From positions 744,001 to 808,000 of the forward strand of contig NZ_JAIOAO010000002.1 of the NCBI RefSeq assembly GCF_021190955.1: a DNA stretch of 64,000 nt, in the 5' to 3' direction. Of this stretch, positions 42,092 through 50,839 are shown piece after piece. This DNA is from Parachryseolinea silvisoli (lineage in GTDB: Bacteria; Bacteroidota; Bacteroidia; Cytophagales; Cyclobacteriaceae). The position numbers and the translations under genes were made by a program. Position 1 is the first letter of the stretch. Each line of letters starts with the position of its first letter. The notes beneath the pieces were generated by a model. It did not search any database. It saw only the letters and a program-made list of their open reading frames with translations, and had not been told where the DNA came from.

Positions 42092-42247
42092 TTATTTCTT
42101 GGCGAGTGTTTCTTTCACCAGATCAGCTGCGACAATTTCTTCTTTGAAGGTATAAGCACCAGTCTTTTCAGACCGCACGGCACGGATCACTTTTGCGTAG
42201 CTTTTTCCGTCGGTTTTTTTCAGGGTAGCAACTACTTTCTTTGCCAT
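42092..42247 (-). CDS. DUF4295 family protein (short ribosome-associated basic protein)
   Basis: A 51-residue basic protein beginning MAKKVVATLKK and ending LVKETLAKK, the DUF4295 family of Bacteroidota. It lies immediately after rpmG with only two bases between them, in the conserved order rpmB-rpmG-DUF4295-ftsY. Position and basic composition suggest a ribosome-linked role, which remains unproven. It is short enough to be missed by length-limited gene finding. Confidence 0.92.
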   Translation of the reverse strand: MAKKVVATLKKTDGKSYAKVIRAVRSEKTGAYTFKEEIVAADLVKETLAKK

Positions 42248-42249
42248 GG

Positions 42250-42432
42250 TTATTTAATTTCTTTGTGTACAGTTACTTTTTTCAGAATCGAATTGTATTT
42301 CTTCAATTCCAGACGTTCTGTTGTGTTCTTGCGGTTCTTCGTGGTAATGTAACGACTCATACCCGGCTGGCCGCTGGTCTTGTGCTCTGTGCACTCTAAG
42401 ATCACTTGGATCCTGTTACCTTTCTTTGCCAT
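42250..42432 (-). CDS. rpmG: 50S ribosomal protein L33
   Basis: A 60-residue L33: [18 protein letters not shown], then [21 protein letters not shown]. Of the four zinc-ribbon cysteines of the C+ form only one (ECTEHK) is present, so this is the zinc-independent type. It follows rpmB by 19 bases and precedes DUF4295 by two. Confidence 0.98.
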   Translation of the reverse strand: MAKKGNRIQVILECTEHKTSGQPGMSRYITTKNRKNTTERLELKKYNSILKKVTVHKEIK

Positions 42433-42451
42433 GATTTCTTTGCTTTATTTA

Positions 42452-42691
42452 CTAGAGTACCAGGTTTCCGTTGGCTTTAGCTTCCTTTAAAACCGCAGAG
42501 ATACCGTTTTTGTTGATAGTCTTAATTGCTTTTGTGGATAACTTCAAAGTGATCCATTTACCCTCTTCAGGGATAAAGAAGCGCTTCTTCTGAAGGTTCG
42601 GCAAAAAACGACGCTTGGTCTTGTTGTTCGCGTGCGAAACATTGTTGCCTACCTGAGGTCTTTTTCCGGTTATTTGACAAACTCGTGCCAT
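42452..42691 (-). CDS. rpmB: 50S ribosomal protein L28
   Basis: A 79-residue L28 with [33 protein letters not shown] and the [18 protein letters not shown] segment. The zinc-binding Cys pattern is reduced to Cys5. It is first of the rpmB-rpmG-DUF4295 unit on the minus strand. A 7-bp inverted repeat (42721-42748) lies in its promoter or leader. Confidence 0.98.
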   Translation of the reverse strand: MARVCQITGKRPQVGNNVSHANNKTKRRFLPNLQKKRFFIPEEGKWITLKLSTKAIKTINKNGISAVLKEAKANGNLVL

Positions 42692-42720
42692 ATTCAGCTT
42701 TTTTAGCCCTTTTCGAAAAG

Positions 42721-42748
42721 GGACTGCAAATATCGTTAAAAGCAGTCC
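42721..42748. promoter_or_regulatory. Inverted repeat upstream of rpmB
   Basis: GGACTGC (42721-42727) and GCAGTCC (42742-42748) are perfect complements with a 14-base loop, 30 bases before the rpmB start. It overlaps the expected promoter (a TTTG and a GATATTTG-like -7 region lie here on the minus strand), so it could be an operator or a leader hairpin. Confidence 0.35.
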
Positions 42749-42778
42749 ATAAATACAAACCGATCCCTAAATAAAACC

Positions 42779-43429
42779 CTAAAAAAGCTTGGAAATCAGT
42801 TCCTGCGGCTCCAAACCAGCAAAATCGTGGATAATAAAATCCGTCTCGTGTAGCTCCTCAGGGCTGTGCGTGGTCGTAATGCCCACAACTTTGCACCCCG
42901 CCTGCTTGCCGGCCTGCACGCCTGACAGCGAATCTTCAAAGACAATGCAGTCCGCCGGAGCATAGCCCAGGGCCGCCGCTGATTTCAAATAAATCTCGGG
43001 ATCAGGTTTGCCTTTGCTTACAAAACTATCGTCAAGGATAGTAGGAAAAAACCGCTCGGTATGCGTCTTCGAAAGAGAAAAATCTACGTTCGAGCGCGGG
43101 GCAGAAGTGGCGATGGCCCGTGCAATGCCGAGCGCATCCATCTTTTCCAGGAAGCCCACCAACCCGTTCACAGCCCTAATGTCTTTGTCGTACACCTGGC
43201 GATAGAGCGCCTCCTTTTCTTCTGCGTATTGCTGGATGCGGGCATCGCCGATGTCGCCAAACAAATTGGAAATCCAATCTTTGTTGGTGCGGCCGTAAAT
43301 CTTCTCGCGCAGCTGCGCTTCGGTCAGGTCGTACCCTAGCTGTTTGCAAAATTGTTGAAGAGCTATTTTGTGATAAGGATTGCTGTCGACAATGACGCCA
43401 TCCATATCAAAGATAAAGGCTTTATTCAT
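42779..43429 (-). CDS. HAD-superfamily phosphatase, beta-phosphoglucomutase-like
   Basis: A 216-residue HAD subfamily IA enzyme. Motif I is FDMDGVIVDS with nucleophile Asp8 and acid/base Asp10. Motif II is TSAPRSNVD, the motif III lysine is in SKGKPDPEIY, and motif IV is VFEDSLSGVQAGKQAGCKVVG. A helical cap lies between residues 16 and 90. Substrates of this subfamily include sugar phosphates and phosphoglycolate; the YHKIALQQF cap segment fits beta-phosphoglucomutase-like phosphatases. It starts 28 bases after the VCBS/T9SS gene on the same strand. Confidence 0.92.
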   Translation of the reverse strand: MNKAFIFDMDGVIVDSNPYHKIALQQFCKQLGYDLTEAQLREKIYGRTNKDWISNLFGDIGDARIQQYAEEKEALYRQVYDKDIRAVNGLVGFLEKMDALGIARAIATSAPRSNVDFSLSKTHTERFFPTILDDSFVSKGKPDPEIYLKSAAALGYAPADCIVFEDSLSGVQAGKQAGCKVVGITTTHSPEELHETDFIIHDFAGLEPQELISKLF

Positions 43430-43456
43430 GCGGCGTTAATTACAAAACATTCCACA

Positions 43457-45685
43457 TTAAAGCACGACAAATCTTCGTGCAAACGATTTGTTGCCAATCG
43501 CCACGCGTAAAATGTATACGCCCGCCGCGAGCGAGGCCACTGGTACATCCGTTGTTTGCTGCCCTTGCAGATACAACGGTTGGCCAACCGCCTGACCGGT
43601 GACACTGTAAACCTGTGCCGTGGCAGCCCGATCGATGCGCACTTCCAGTCGTTGTGTCTGGCGTGCGACGGGATTAGGTCCGAGGTAGATCGCGGGATCT
43701 CCCGGCAGAACGCCTTCATTGTCATGGCGCAGAATGTGTATGCCGCCTTGCAGATTACCCACCACCAGGGCCGGTCGCGCACTGCTAAACAAATTGACGG
43801 CCACGGGCCACACACGCCCGCCCAGGTTGTAGGATTCGTATTCGTCCAACAGCGGATTCCACAGAATATTGGTGGCGGCATTTTCGGCCTGCGTAGCAAG
43901 ACGGAAGTTGCTGACGATGCGCAGAACACCCGTCTGATCGCCCATCACCAAATCGGCCGCGCCGTCGCCGTCGAGATCGCCCACCGCGCAAGCAATATTC
44001 TGACGCACCACACTGGACACCAGGCCCAGGTACGCGCTTGACTCCAGCACAAAGTTCAGGCCTCCTGTGTTTCGCAAATAAAAGAGCGTACCGTTGGTGC
44101 GGCCATACAAGAGATCGGGACGCCGGTCGAGGTTAACGTCAACGACGAGTATATTCTCCGACGAGACCAGGGTAGCGTTATTGGGCAGCGCAGGGAGTGT
44201 AATAAGCTGACGATCGTTCAGGGAAAAGTTGGCGCTGCCGCTAACACGGTTCGGAATATAATACAGGCGCGTCACCCCATCGTCAGGAGACGTGCCGGTG
44301 AAGACGAGATCGTTGCTACCGTTCGCGTCCATATCGGCAAACTGGATCTTGATGTTATAAAGCCGTAGCGAGGTGAAGATGAGATAGTCCGGGTCGACGA
44401 GTGTAAAGATGGGTAGTTCGGCCGAGCCGGTGTTTTCGTATACCTGTATCGTGGCATAAAGAATGCTGGAACTGTTTTGGCTGATGAAGAGGTCAAAGTC
44501 ACCGTCGCCGTCATAATCCAAAAAGGCAGGCACGGCATTGTCTCCAACTTCCAGCATGGCGTCTTGTAAGAAGTTGTTCTTGACAAAGGCGAGCGATGGA
44601 TCGGTATTGGTACCGTTGTTTTTGTACAGCCAGCTCGATCGTGCGAGGTCGATGAACGTCGCTGGGTCGGCACGATTGATCTGTTTACTGGGCAGGTTGG
44701 TAGAGACAATGATGTCTTTTTTACCATCGAAGTCGACGTCCTCGTAATAGGCCGCGGGGTATAAGAAGTTCGGGGCGGTTGGCCCGGGAAAGTCGACGTT
44801 GGTGTTAATAAGGGGTGCATCGACGGTGCCGGCGTTTTCGAGCAGCCAAAGGTGATTACACGCCGCCTCCGACAGCAATATGTCGGGTATGCCGTCGTGC
44901 GTGAAGTCTTGCACAAGCAGGCTTTTGCCACCGGCGTGTTCGGGCCGGCCACCGGTAAAACAAGCAGTGTTGTTAAAGGCAAAGTCGCCGCAGCCACATT
45001 CTACGAAGCCACCCCATTTGGATGTCACACGTTCGAAATCCAGTGAGTCACACGTACCGTGGTGCTCGATGCCAAAATTTTTATAATAGCCTACAGTGCC
45101 ATTGCTGCCAAAGCTGATGCTAAAGATATCGAGGTCACCGTCGCCGTCTACGTCAGAAATCGACGGCAGGTCGTCAGGCGCCATTTGAAGATTTACTTTG
45201 AACGTGCCGGAGCCTTTGTATAATACCGCGTCGCTCATGCCGCCGCCAGGACCGCTGGAAAATCGAATATGCTCCCAGGCGGGGAGACCGCCCTCGGGGG
45301 TAACGTTGCGGAATACACGAATGCCGAAGTTGTCGCCGGTGAAGATGTCTTTGTGACCATCGCAGTCAAAGTCACGCAGCAATAACCAGTTGATGATCTC
45401 GGTTGGAAAAAAATGTTCGTAGGCAGGCGTATACACATAACGACCGTCTTGCTGCAGGAAGGTAGAGATTTTTGCCGCCATGCGGTCGTACACCACAAGG
45501 TCGTCTTTGCCATCGTGGTCGAGGTCCAGCGTGTTGTATTGGGCAGCGTTCAATCCACCGGCCCAGGCTAAGTCCAGGTTGTTCTCAGCACGGTTGACCA
45601 GCACCGAATCTTCCAGCGTATACGTAAACTGGGCGTGCAGGCCTAGCGGGAAGAGAATCAATGCGGCGTGTAAAAACCTTCTCAT
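43457..45685 (-). CDS. Secreted VCBS/FG-GAP repeat protein with type IX sorting domain
   Basis: A 742-residue exported protein (signal 1-18). At least nine calcium-binding FG-GAP loops of the D-x-D-x-D-G form are spread along it: DLDHDGKDDL, DFDCDGHKDI, DVDGDGDLDI, DFTHDGIPDI, DVDFDGKKDI, DYDGDGDFDL, DMDANGSNDL, DVNLDRRPDL and DLDGDGAADL. These form a beta-propeller-like surface protein. The C-terminal 75 residues are a type IX sorting domain (YLGPNPVARQTQRLEV, SLAAGVYILRV). No catalytic motif is present; binding or adhesion is likely. Confidence 0.9.
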   Translation of the reverse strand: MRRFLHAALILFPLGLHAQFTYTLEDSVLVNRAENNLDLAWAGGLNAAQYNTLDLDHDGKDDLVVYDRMAAKISTFLQQDGRYVYTPAYEHFFPTEIINWLLLRDFDCDGHKDIFTGDNFGIRVFRNVTPEGGLPAWEHIRFSSGPGGGMSDAVLYKGSGTFKVNLQMAPDDLPSISDVDGDGDLDIFSISFGSNGTVGYYKNFGIEHHGTCDSLDFERVTSKWGGFVECGCGDFAFNNTACFTGGRPEHAGGKSLLVQDFTHDGIPDILLSEAACNHLWLLENAGTVDAPLINTNVDFPGPTAPNFLYPAAYYEDVDFDGKKDIIVSTNLPSKQINRADPATFIDLARSSWLYKNNGTNTDPSLAFVKNNFLQDAMLEVGDNAVPAFLDYDGDGDFDLFISQNSSSILYATIQVYENTGSAELPIFTLVDPDYLIFTSLRLYNIKIQFADMDANGSNDLVFTGTSPDDGVTRLYYIPNRVSGSANFSLNDRQLITLPALPNNATLVSSENILVVDVNLDRRPDLLYGRTNGTLFYLRNTGGLNFVLESSAYLGLVSSVVRQNIACAVGDLDGDGAADLVMGDQTGVLRIVSNFRLATQAENAATNILWNPLLDEYESYNLGGRVWPVAVNLFSSARPALVVGNLQGGIHILRHDNEGVLPGDPAIYLGPNPVARQTQRLEVRIDRAATAQVYSVTGQAVGQPLYLQGQQTTDVPVASLAAGVYILRVAIGNKSFARRFVVL

Positions 45686-45806
45686 GTAAAATAAATTTCT
45701 TCCTTAGCATAACGTAGTCGCGATACGGCCTGTTATCTTGCTGCAAGATACTTTCTTCTGGGTTAGCCGGGAAGGATGGTCGTGTTAATATAGAGAATAG
45801 TACTGT

Positions 45807-47090
45807 ATGGAAATAGCCGCATTGTATGCCCGGTTCAAAGAGGCAGGAAAGGTGTCTACCGACACCCGTAAAATTGAGCCCGGAGCGATGTTTTTTGCGC
45901 TGAAGGGAGACCGCTTTAATGCCAACGAATTTGCCGCGCAGGCCCTCGGGGCCGGCGCCCGGTACGTAGTGATAGATGAAGCCCGGTATAAAGTGGACGA
46001 TCGCTGCCTGCTGGTGGACGACGTGTTAACAGCCCTGCAGGCGCTGGCCCGGTATCATCGCAGCCAATTAAAAATGCCGGTGGTAGGACTGACGGGCTCC
46101 AATGGAAAGACCACCAGTAAAGAGCTGGTCAGCGCCGTGCTGAGCCAGAAGTTTAAGACATATGCCACCAAAGGCAACCTGAACAATCACATCGGTGTGC
46201 CGCTTACACTGCTGGCCATAGACGACTCGTATGAAATAGCGGTGGTAGAAATGGGCGCCAACCACGTCGGCGAGATCGCGTTGCTTTGTTCGATTGCCAA
46301 TCCCACACACGGTTTTATTACCAACATCGGCCGCGCCCACATCGGCACTTTCGGCGGGTATGAAAATATCATCCGCGCGAAGTCTGAATTATACCAGCAC
46401 CTGCTGACGCATCAGGGCACCGTGTTTATTCAATCTCAAAATCCCGTGTTAGCCAATATGGCCAAGCGCTTTGCCGCGCCGGTATTTTACCCGGCATCGG
46501 GCGACTACTATCACTGTGCGTTGATCGATGCCGACCCGTTCGTGCGCGTACGCGCCGAGAACGGCGACACGATCACGACCAACCTGATCGGTAGTTATAA
46601 TTTTGAGAACATTGCGGCTGCCTTGTGTATTGGCAAGTTCTTTGGCGTGGACGACAAACTGGCAAACCAGGGCATCGCCGCCTACGTGCCGGGAAACATG
46701 CGATCGCAGATCTTACAGAAAGGCAGTAATACCATCATATTGGATGCGTACAACGCCAACCCCAGCTCCATGCAGGCCGCCATTGAAAACCTGGCGGCGA
46801 TGAAAGCCGACCGGAAAGTGGCGATCCTGGGCGACATGTTCGAGTTGGAGGAAGAAGCCGAAAAAGAGCATGCTGCGTTGGGCGCGTTGCTGCGCGAAAA
46901 GAATTTTGCCGCGGTATACTTGTGCGGTAACCTCGTGCGTGCGACGGCAGATGCTTTACCCGGCGCCCGGCACTTCACCACTAAGGAAGACTTGGTGGCT
47001 GACTTAAAAAGGCATCCGCTCGAATCAGCGACGATCCTCGTAAAGGCGTCACGCGGCATTGGATTGGAAACGATAGTCGACAGCTTATAA
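45807..47090 (+). CDS. murF: UDP-N-acetylmuramoyl-tripeptide--D-alanyl-D-alanine ligase
   Basis: A 427-residue MurF. The ATP-binding motif is GLTGSNGKTT (94-103). It is followed by ATKGNLNNHIGVPLTLL and VEMGANHVGEIA in the central domain, and by DAYNANPSSMQAAIENL at the start of the C-terminal domain. It adds D-Ala-D-Ala to UDP-MurNAc-tripeptide in the cytoplasm. It stands apart from the usual mur/fts cluster, with DUF2461 and DUF4286 genes downstream in the same direction at short spacing (20 and 26 bases). Confidence 0.97.
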   Translation: MEIAALYARFKEAGKVSTDTRKIEPGAMFFALKGDRFNANEFAAQALGAGARYVVIDEARYKVDDRCLLVDDVLTALQALARYHRSQLKMPVVGLTGSNGKTTSKELVSAVLSQKFKTYATKGNLNNHIGVPLTLLAIDDSYEIAVVEMGANHVGEIALLCSIANPTHGFITNIGRAHIGTFGGYENIIRAKSELYQHLLTHQGTVFIQSQNPVLANMAKRFAAPVFYPASGDYYHCALIDADPFVRVRAENGDTITTNLIGSYNFENIAAALCIGKFFGVDDKLANQGIAAYVPGNMRSQILQKGSNTIILDAYNANPSSMQAAIENLAAMKADRKVAILGDMFELEEEAEKEHAALGALLREKNFAAVYLCGNLVRATADALPGARHFTTKEDLVADLKRHPLESATILVKASRGIGLETIVDSL

Positions 47091-47110
47091 ACACACAATA
47101 GTATTTACCC

Positions 47111-47773
47111 ATGGAGTTTACACCCATACTCAAGTTCCTGAAAGACCTGGCCAAGCACAACGATCGGGATTGGTTTGAGAAGAACAAGTCGCGCTACGTA
47201 GAGGCGCGTGAGTATTTTGAGCAGGCTGTTGGAACCTTGTTAAACGACATGATCAAATTTGATGCGTCGCTGGCAGGCCTGGAACCGAAGAAACTGATCT
47301 TCCGCATCTACCGCGACGTACGCTTTAGCAAAGACAAAAAACCGTATAAGAATAATTTCGGTGCCGGCTTCTCCGCATCAGGCAAAGGACTTGGCATGCC
47401 CGGATATTATTTCCAGGTGCAGCCCGGTGGGGAAAGTTTTGTAGCCATTGGATTTTTTCAACCCGAGCCGGAGATCCTGGCCCGGGTGCGTCAGGAAATA
47501 GACTACAATGCTGCCGCGCTGGAGAAAATCTTTCGCGATAAGAAATTCAAAGCAAACTTCGAAAAATTTTGGGAGGAAGGCGCCCTCAAGAATGCGCCCA
47601 AAGGATACCCCAAAGATCACCCCCATGCCGACTGGCTGCGGCTGAAGAGCTTTATTGTCATTCGTAACTTCAGCGACGCCGAAGTGGCAGATAAGAAATT
47701 TCTCAAGCAAGTGGCCGACACACTTAAATCGGGCAAGCCATTGAATGATTTTCTGAAAGAAGCGCTGGCATAG
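47111..47773 (+). CDS. DUF2461 family protein (TIGR02453)
   Basis: A 220-residue cytoplasmic protein. FLKDLAKHNDRDWFEKNKSRY at the N-terminus, then FRIYRDVRFSKDKKPYKNNFG and GGESFVAIGFFQPEPEIL, are the signatures of DUF2461. Function is unknown. The conserved Arg/Lys/Asp cluster RDVRFSKDKKPYK resembles a nucleic-acid or anion binding site, which is only inference. It follows murF by 20 bases. Confidence 0.9.
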   Translation: MEFTPILKFLKDLAKHNDRDWFEKNKSRYVEAREYFEQAVGTLLNDMIKFDASLAGLEPKKLIFRIYRDVRFSKDKKPYKNNFGAGFSASGKGLGMPGYYFQVQPGGESFVAIGFFQPEPEILARVRQEIDYNAAALEKIFRDKKFKANFEKFWEEGALKNAPKGYPKDHPHADWLRLKSFIVIRNFSDAEVADKKFLKQVADTLKSGKPLNDFLKEALA

Positions 47774-47799
47774 GTAGACCGTGCCATTAACTTTGTACC

Positions 47800-48102
47800 A
47801 TGTTTTTATATAATGTAACGGTGGGCATCGACAAGGAGCTTGAAGCGGATTGGGTGCAGTGGATGAAGGAGCAATATGTACCGGTGGTGATGGCTACCGG
47901 CATGTTTGTGGACTGGAAGATGTACAAGGTGTTGCACGACCAGGAAGACGGCTCGGTGTCGTACAGCGTGCAATATTTTGCCACAACGATTGAGCGGGTA
48001 GTGCAATTTGTTGAGCAAGTGGAGCCGGAGTTGAACAAGGCACACCAGCAACGCTATAGAGATAGACATGTGGCCTTCCGCACATTGCTGGAGGAGGTTT
48101 AA
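47800..48102 (+). CDS. DUF4286 family protein
   Basis: A 100-residue protein of the ferredoxin-like DUF4286 family: FLYNVTVGIDKELEADWVQWM at the start, a SYSVQYFA strand in the middle and HQQRYRDRHVAFRTLLEEV at the end. It is soluble and of unknown function. It is last of the murF-DUF2461-DUF4286 run and is followed by a strong bidirectional terminator. Confidence 0.9.
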   Translation: MFLYNVTVGIDKELEADWVQWMKEQYVPVVMATGMFVDWKMYKVLHDQEDGSVSYSVQYFATTIERVVQFVEQVEPELNKAHQQRYRDRHVAFRTLLEEV

Positions 48103-48112
48103 ACAAAGGCAA

Positions 48113-48146
48113 AAAAAATACCCGGTTCGTCAGCCGGGTATTTTTT
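48113..48146. terminator. Bidirectional terminator between DUF4286 and GH5 genes
   Basis: AAAAAATACCCGG (48113-48125) and CCGGGTATTTTTT (48134-48146) form a perfect 13-bp stem with an 8-base loop, usable from both strands. Confidence 0.94.
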
Positions 48147-48177
48147 ATATGTCCTTTCTTCAAGCTGTTAATACACG

Positions 48178-50568
48178 CTACTTCTTGCGTATTTTTCGAA
48201 CGGTACTCTTCGTGCCGTTAGTTGCTTTCAACAGGTAATTTCCCGTCGGTACACCACTCAGGTCGAAGTTATGTTCGATGTTATCGATGTTCTCTTGCTT
48301 CAATACGTTGCCCGAGTAATCCAGCAACAATACTTTGCCACCACGCCATGACGCGTCGAAAAGCAAGGTCACTTCATCTTCTGCCGGGTTGGGATAGCTC
48401 ACGATTTCGTTTGCCTCTGCGGTGCGGGCAGCTGCAGTCGCAGTACCGTACACTTCCAGCTCATAGATAGAATAGCCCCACTCGGTGCCGCGTACAGTAG
48501 CGTTGACACGTACATACCGTGCCGTGCCACTCAAGCCAGTGTGATCATTCACCAGCGTCGTGTTGCCTGTGACCGGTTTTAATGTAGACCATGCGTTGCC
48601 GTCGTTGGACGTTTCAATAACATAGTCCCTGCCATAGGCAGCTTCCCACGTGATCTTCACGCGGCTGATGGAATAGGTGCCACCCAGGTCCACAGCGATC
48701 CACTCGAGCGCTGTCTCTGCACTCGCCCAACGGGTGGTTGTAGTGTTTCCATCAACAGCTTTGCCACCTTCCAGACCCGCAGCCTCTACGGACGAGGTTG
48801 TTACGGACTTGTTCAGAGCGATGTTCGATACCGGGTTTGTTACCAGCGAACCATATACTTCCAGTTCATAAATAGAATAACCATAAGGTAATCCACGCAC
48901 AGTATTATAGACCCGTACATAACGTCCGCTGCCGCTGAGGCCGGCGTAGTCGTTTACGAGGGCGGTGTTGCCGGTTACCGTGCGCAGCGGTGTCCAGTTG
49001 TTGTTATCGGATGAGATCTCAATAACATAGTTCGCAGCATAAGCAGCCTCCCAGGTAATTTTCACCCGGTTTACGGCGTAGCTTGCTCCCAGGTCAACGG
49101 TGATCCACTCGGTTGCAGTCTCTGCACTGGCCCAACGTGTTGACAGGTTACCGTCCACGGCTTTGCTGCCTTCCAGGCCCGCGCCTTCAATAGAAGAGGT
49201 CGTAGCAGCTTTGTTCAGTGCAATGTTTGCGCCACTGTTGCCGGTAGTGACAGAAACACTCACAATACCCGATGTGGTAGAAGCACCGGCATTGTCCGTA
49301 GCGATAGCAGTGAGAGAATAGCTGCCGGCGCTCACGTTGCTCCAGGTGTAGCTGTACGGTGCAGTGTTGTCAGTGCCCAGCAAGGTAGTGCCCTGGTAAA
49401 ACGATACGCCGGTGATGGTGCCATCAGCATCGGCGGCATTGGCCGAGATGGTAATGCTGGCGGGTGCCGTAAAGCTACTGCCGCTGGTAGGCGCCGTGAT
49501 GCTCACGGTGGGCAATTGGTTGGTGCCACCACCCGGGAAGTCGTCGGCCGGACTCATGATCTTGTCGCGGATCCACAGACCTGCTTCTTTCAGGTTGTTT
49601 GTAGTCCAGGGGCCATTCGGAGAAATGCCGGTCTTCCATACTGCGCCCGACAGCGGGTCGTCTGAATAGTTCCAGTTGGTCCAGCTGATCTTCTTCTGAC
49701 GCATCATGTCGATGTAACGCTGCGTCATCACAAAATCGTTGGGGCCGTCACCCGATGCCTCTTGTGAGCCGAACTCGGATACGAACACCGGCAGGCGGTC
49801 GGCCGCCCAGCTGAGCTCGTTCAGGTATTGATCGCGGTGATCTTTTGCATAAAAGTGAAACGTATACATCACGTTCGGGAAGCTGAGCTGGTTGCTGACA
49901 ATGTCTTGCGCGCTGCGGCCCATCGACACACCCATCGAGCTCCACGCATGCGTACCGACGAGGACTACAGCATCCGAGTCAATCGCGCGAATAACAGGAA
50001 TGATCTGGTCGGCATACGTCTTAATAACAGGCCATGTTGTGTTGTTGCCGTTGGGCTCGTTGCACACGTCATAGATGATGTTATTGTAGTCCTTAAACGT
50101 GTTGGCAATCTCCGTGAAAAAGGTCTTGGCGCGTGCGAGGTTGAAGTTCGGGTCACCCGGGGTGAGCTGGTGCCAGTCTACCAGGGCATACATGCCGCGT
50201 TCGGTAGCTTCATTCACCAGTGTCTTCACCTGGTTGGTGTAACCGGTTGGGTTTGTTTCGTAGCCACCTTCCTGCACATACAGCGAAATGCGGAGAATGT
50301 CAGCGCCCCAGTCGTACGCGAGTGTATTGAGAGAGGTTTCGTTCAGCGACTTTCCCCAGCCGTGCCACTGAATGCCGTGCGTACTCATACCGCGCAACTG
50401 AATGGGATTGCCATACTGGTTGCAAAGCTTGGTACCAATCACCTTTAGCTGACCGTTTTTCTGCACGGGCGTCTGTGCGTGCGCCGACGGCGCCGACAGC
50501 TGCCAGCAGGCCGCGATCAACAGTAGGTGTAACATAACAATTCGGAATAGTTTAATCATAGTATTCAA
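48178..50568 (-). CDS. Secreted GH5 cellulase-like glycosidase with Ig and two discoidin domains and type IX sorting domain
   Basis: A 796-residue exported glycosidase (signal 1-31). The GH5 domain (about 36-345) has the acid/base Glu171 in DVCNEPNG, nucleophile Glu265 in VFVSEFGS, and HFYAKDHRD between them. A bacterial Ig-like domain follows (about 352-448, PTVSITAPTSGSSF). Two closely similar F5/8 type C (discoidin, CBM32-like) modules come next at about 449-583 and 584-718, sharing NIALNK, KAVDG, RWASAET, RVKITWEAAY and GYSIYELEVYG. A sorting domain (719-796) ends the protein. It likely cleaves beta-1,4-glucan or a related polysaccharide outside the cell. No other glycan-use genes are adjacent. 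Confidence 0.93.
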   Translation of the reverse strand: MNTMIKLFRIVMLHLLLIAACWQLSAPSAHAQTPVQKNGQLKVIGTKLCNQYGNPIQLRGMSTHGIQWHGWGKSLNETSLNTLAYDWGADILRISLYVQEGGYETNPTGYTNQVKTLVNEATERGMYALVDWHQLTPGDPNFNLARAKTFFTEIANTFKDYNNIIYDVCNEPNGNNTTWPVIKTYADQIIPVIRAIDSDAVVLVGTHAWSSMGVSMGRSAQDIVSNQLSFPNVMYTFHFYAKDHRDQYLNELSWAADRLPVFVSEFGSQEASGDGPNDFVMTQRYIDMMRQKKISWTNWNYSDDPLSGAVWKTGISPNGPWTTNNLKEAGLWIRDKIMSPADDFPGGGTNQLPTVSITAPTSGSSFTAPASITISANAADADGTITGVSFYQGTTLLGTDNTAPYSYTWSNVSAGSYSLTAIATDNAGASTTSGIVSVSVTTGNSGANIALNKAATTSSIEGAGLEGSKAVDGNLSTRWASAETATEWITVDLGASYAVNRVKITWEAAYAANYVIEISSDNNNWTPLRTVTGNTALVNDYAGLSGSGRYVRVYNTVRGLPYGYSIYELEVYGSLVTNPVSNIALNKSVTTSSVEAAGLEGGKAVDGNTTTTRWASAETALEWIAVDLGGTYSISRVKITWEAAYGRDYVIETSNDGNAWSTLKPVTGNTTLVNDHTGLSGTARYVRVNATVRGTEWGYSIYELEVYGTATAAARTAEANEIVSYPNPAEDEVTLLFDASWRGGKVLLLDYSGNVLKQENIDNIEHNFDLSGVPTGNYLLKATNGTKSTVRKIRKK

Positions 50569-50594
50569 ATTTGGTTTTGGTTGTACGCTTGAAA

Positions 50595-50612
50595 CAGGCC
50601 GTGCACGGCCTG
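50595..50612. promoter_or_regulatory. Perfect 18-bp palindrome upstream of the GH5 gene
   Basis: CAGGCCGTG followed directly by CACGGCCTG forms a perfect palindrome without spacer, 27 bases before the GH5 start on the minus strand. It is GC-rich within AT-rich surroundings. It could be an operator or a leader hairpin. Confidence 0.5.
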
Positions 50613-50798
50613 AAGAGGGAATTAAAACTCCGGATGAATGGGGGAAAGAAAAAAAGCATTGATTAAACGGTTGGCGTCAATTATTAAAAGGCAGAGCCCA
50701 AAAAATCTCTTTACAAGGGTTAGCTTCCAATGGGTAGAAAATAACGATGAATTTTTTTTTGGCTGCGTGAACCTAATGGCGGGCGACATGGTTCTAAG

Positions 50799-50818
50799 AC
50801 CATACCGATCGGTATGGT
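50799..50818. promoter_or_regulatory. TetR-type operator palindrome
   Basis: ACCATACCGA joined to TCGGTATGGT is a perfect 20-bp palindrome, 21 bases before the ATG of the TetR gene. The ACCGATCGGT core is typical of TetR-family operators, and the position suits autorepression of the TetR-SDR-DUF2798 operon. Confidence 0.8.
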
Positions 50819-50839
50819 TTTACCAAAAGGTTAAGAACA

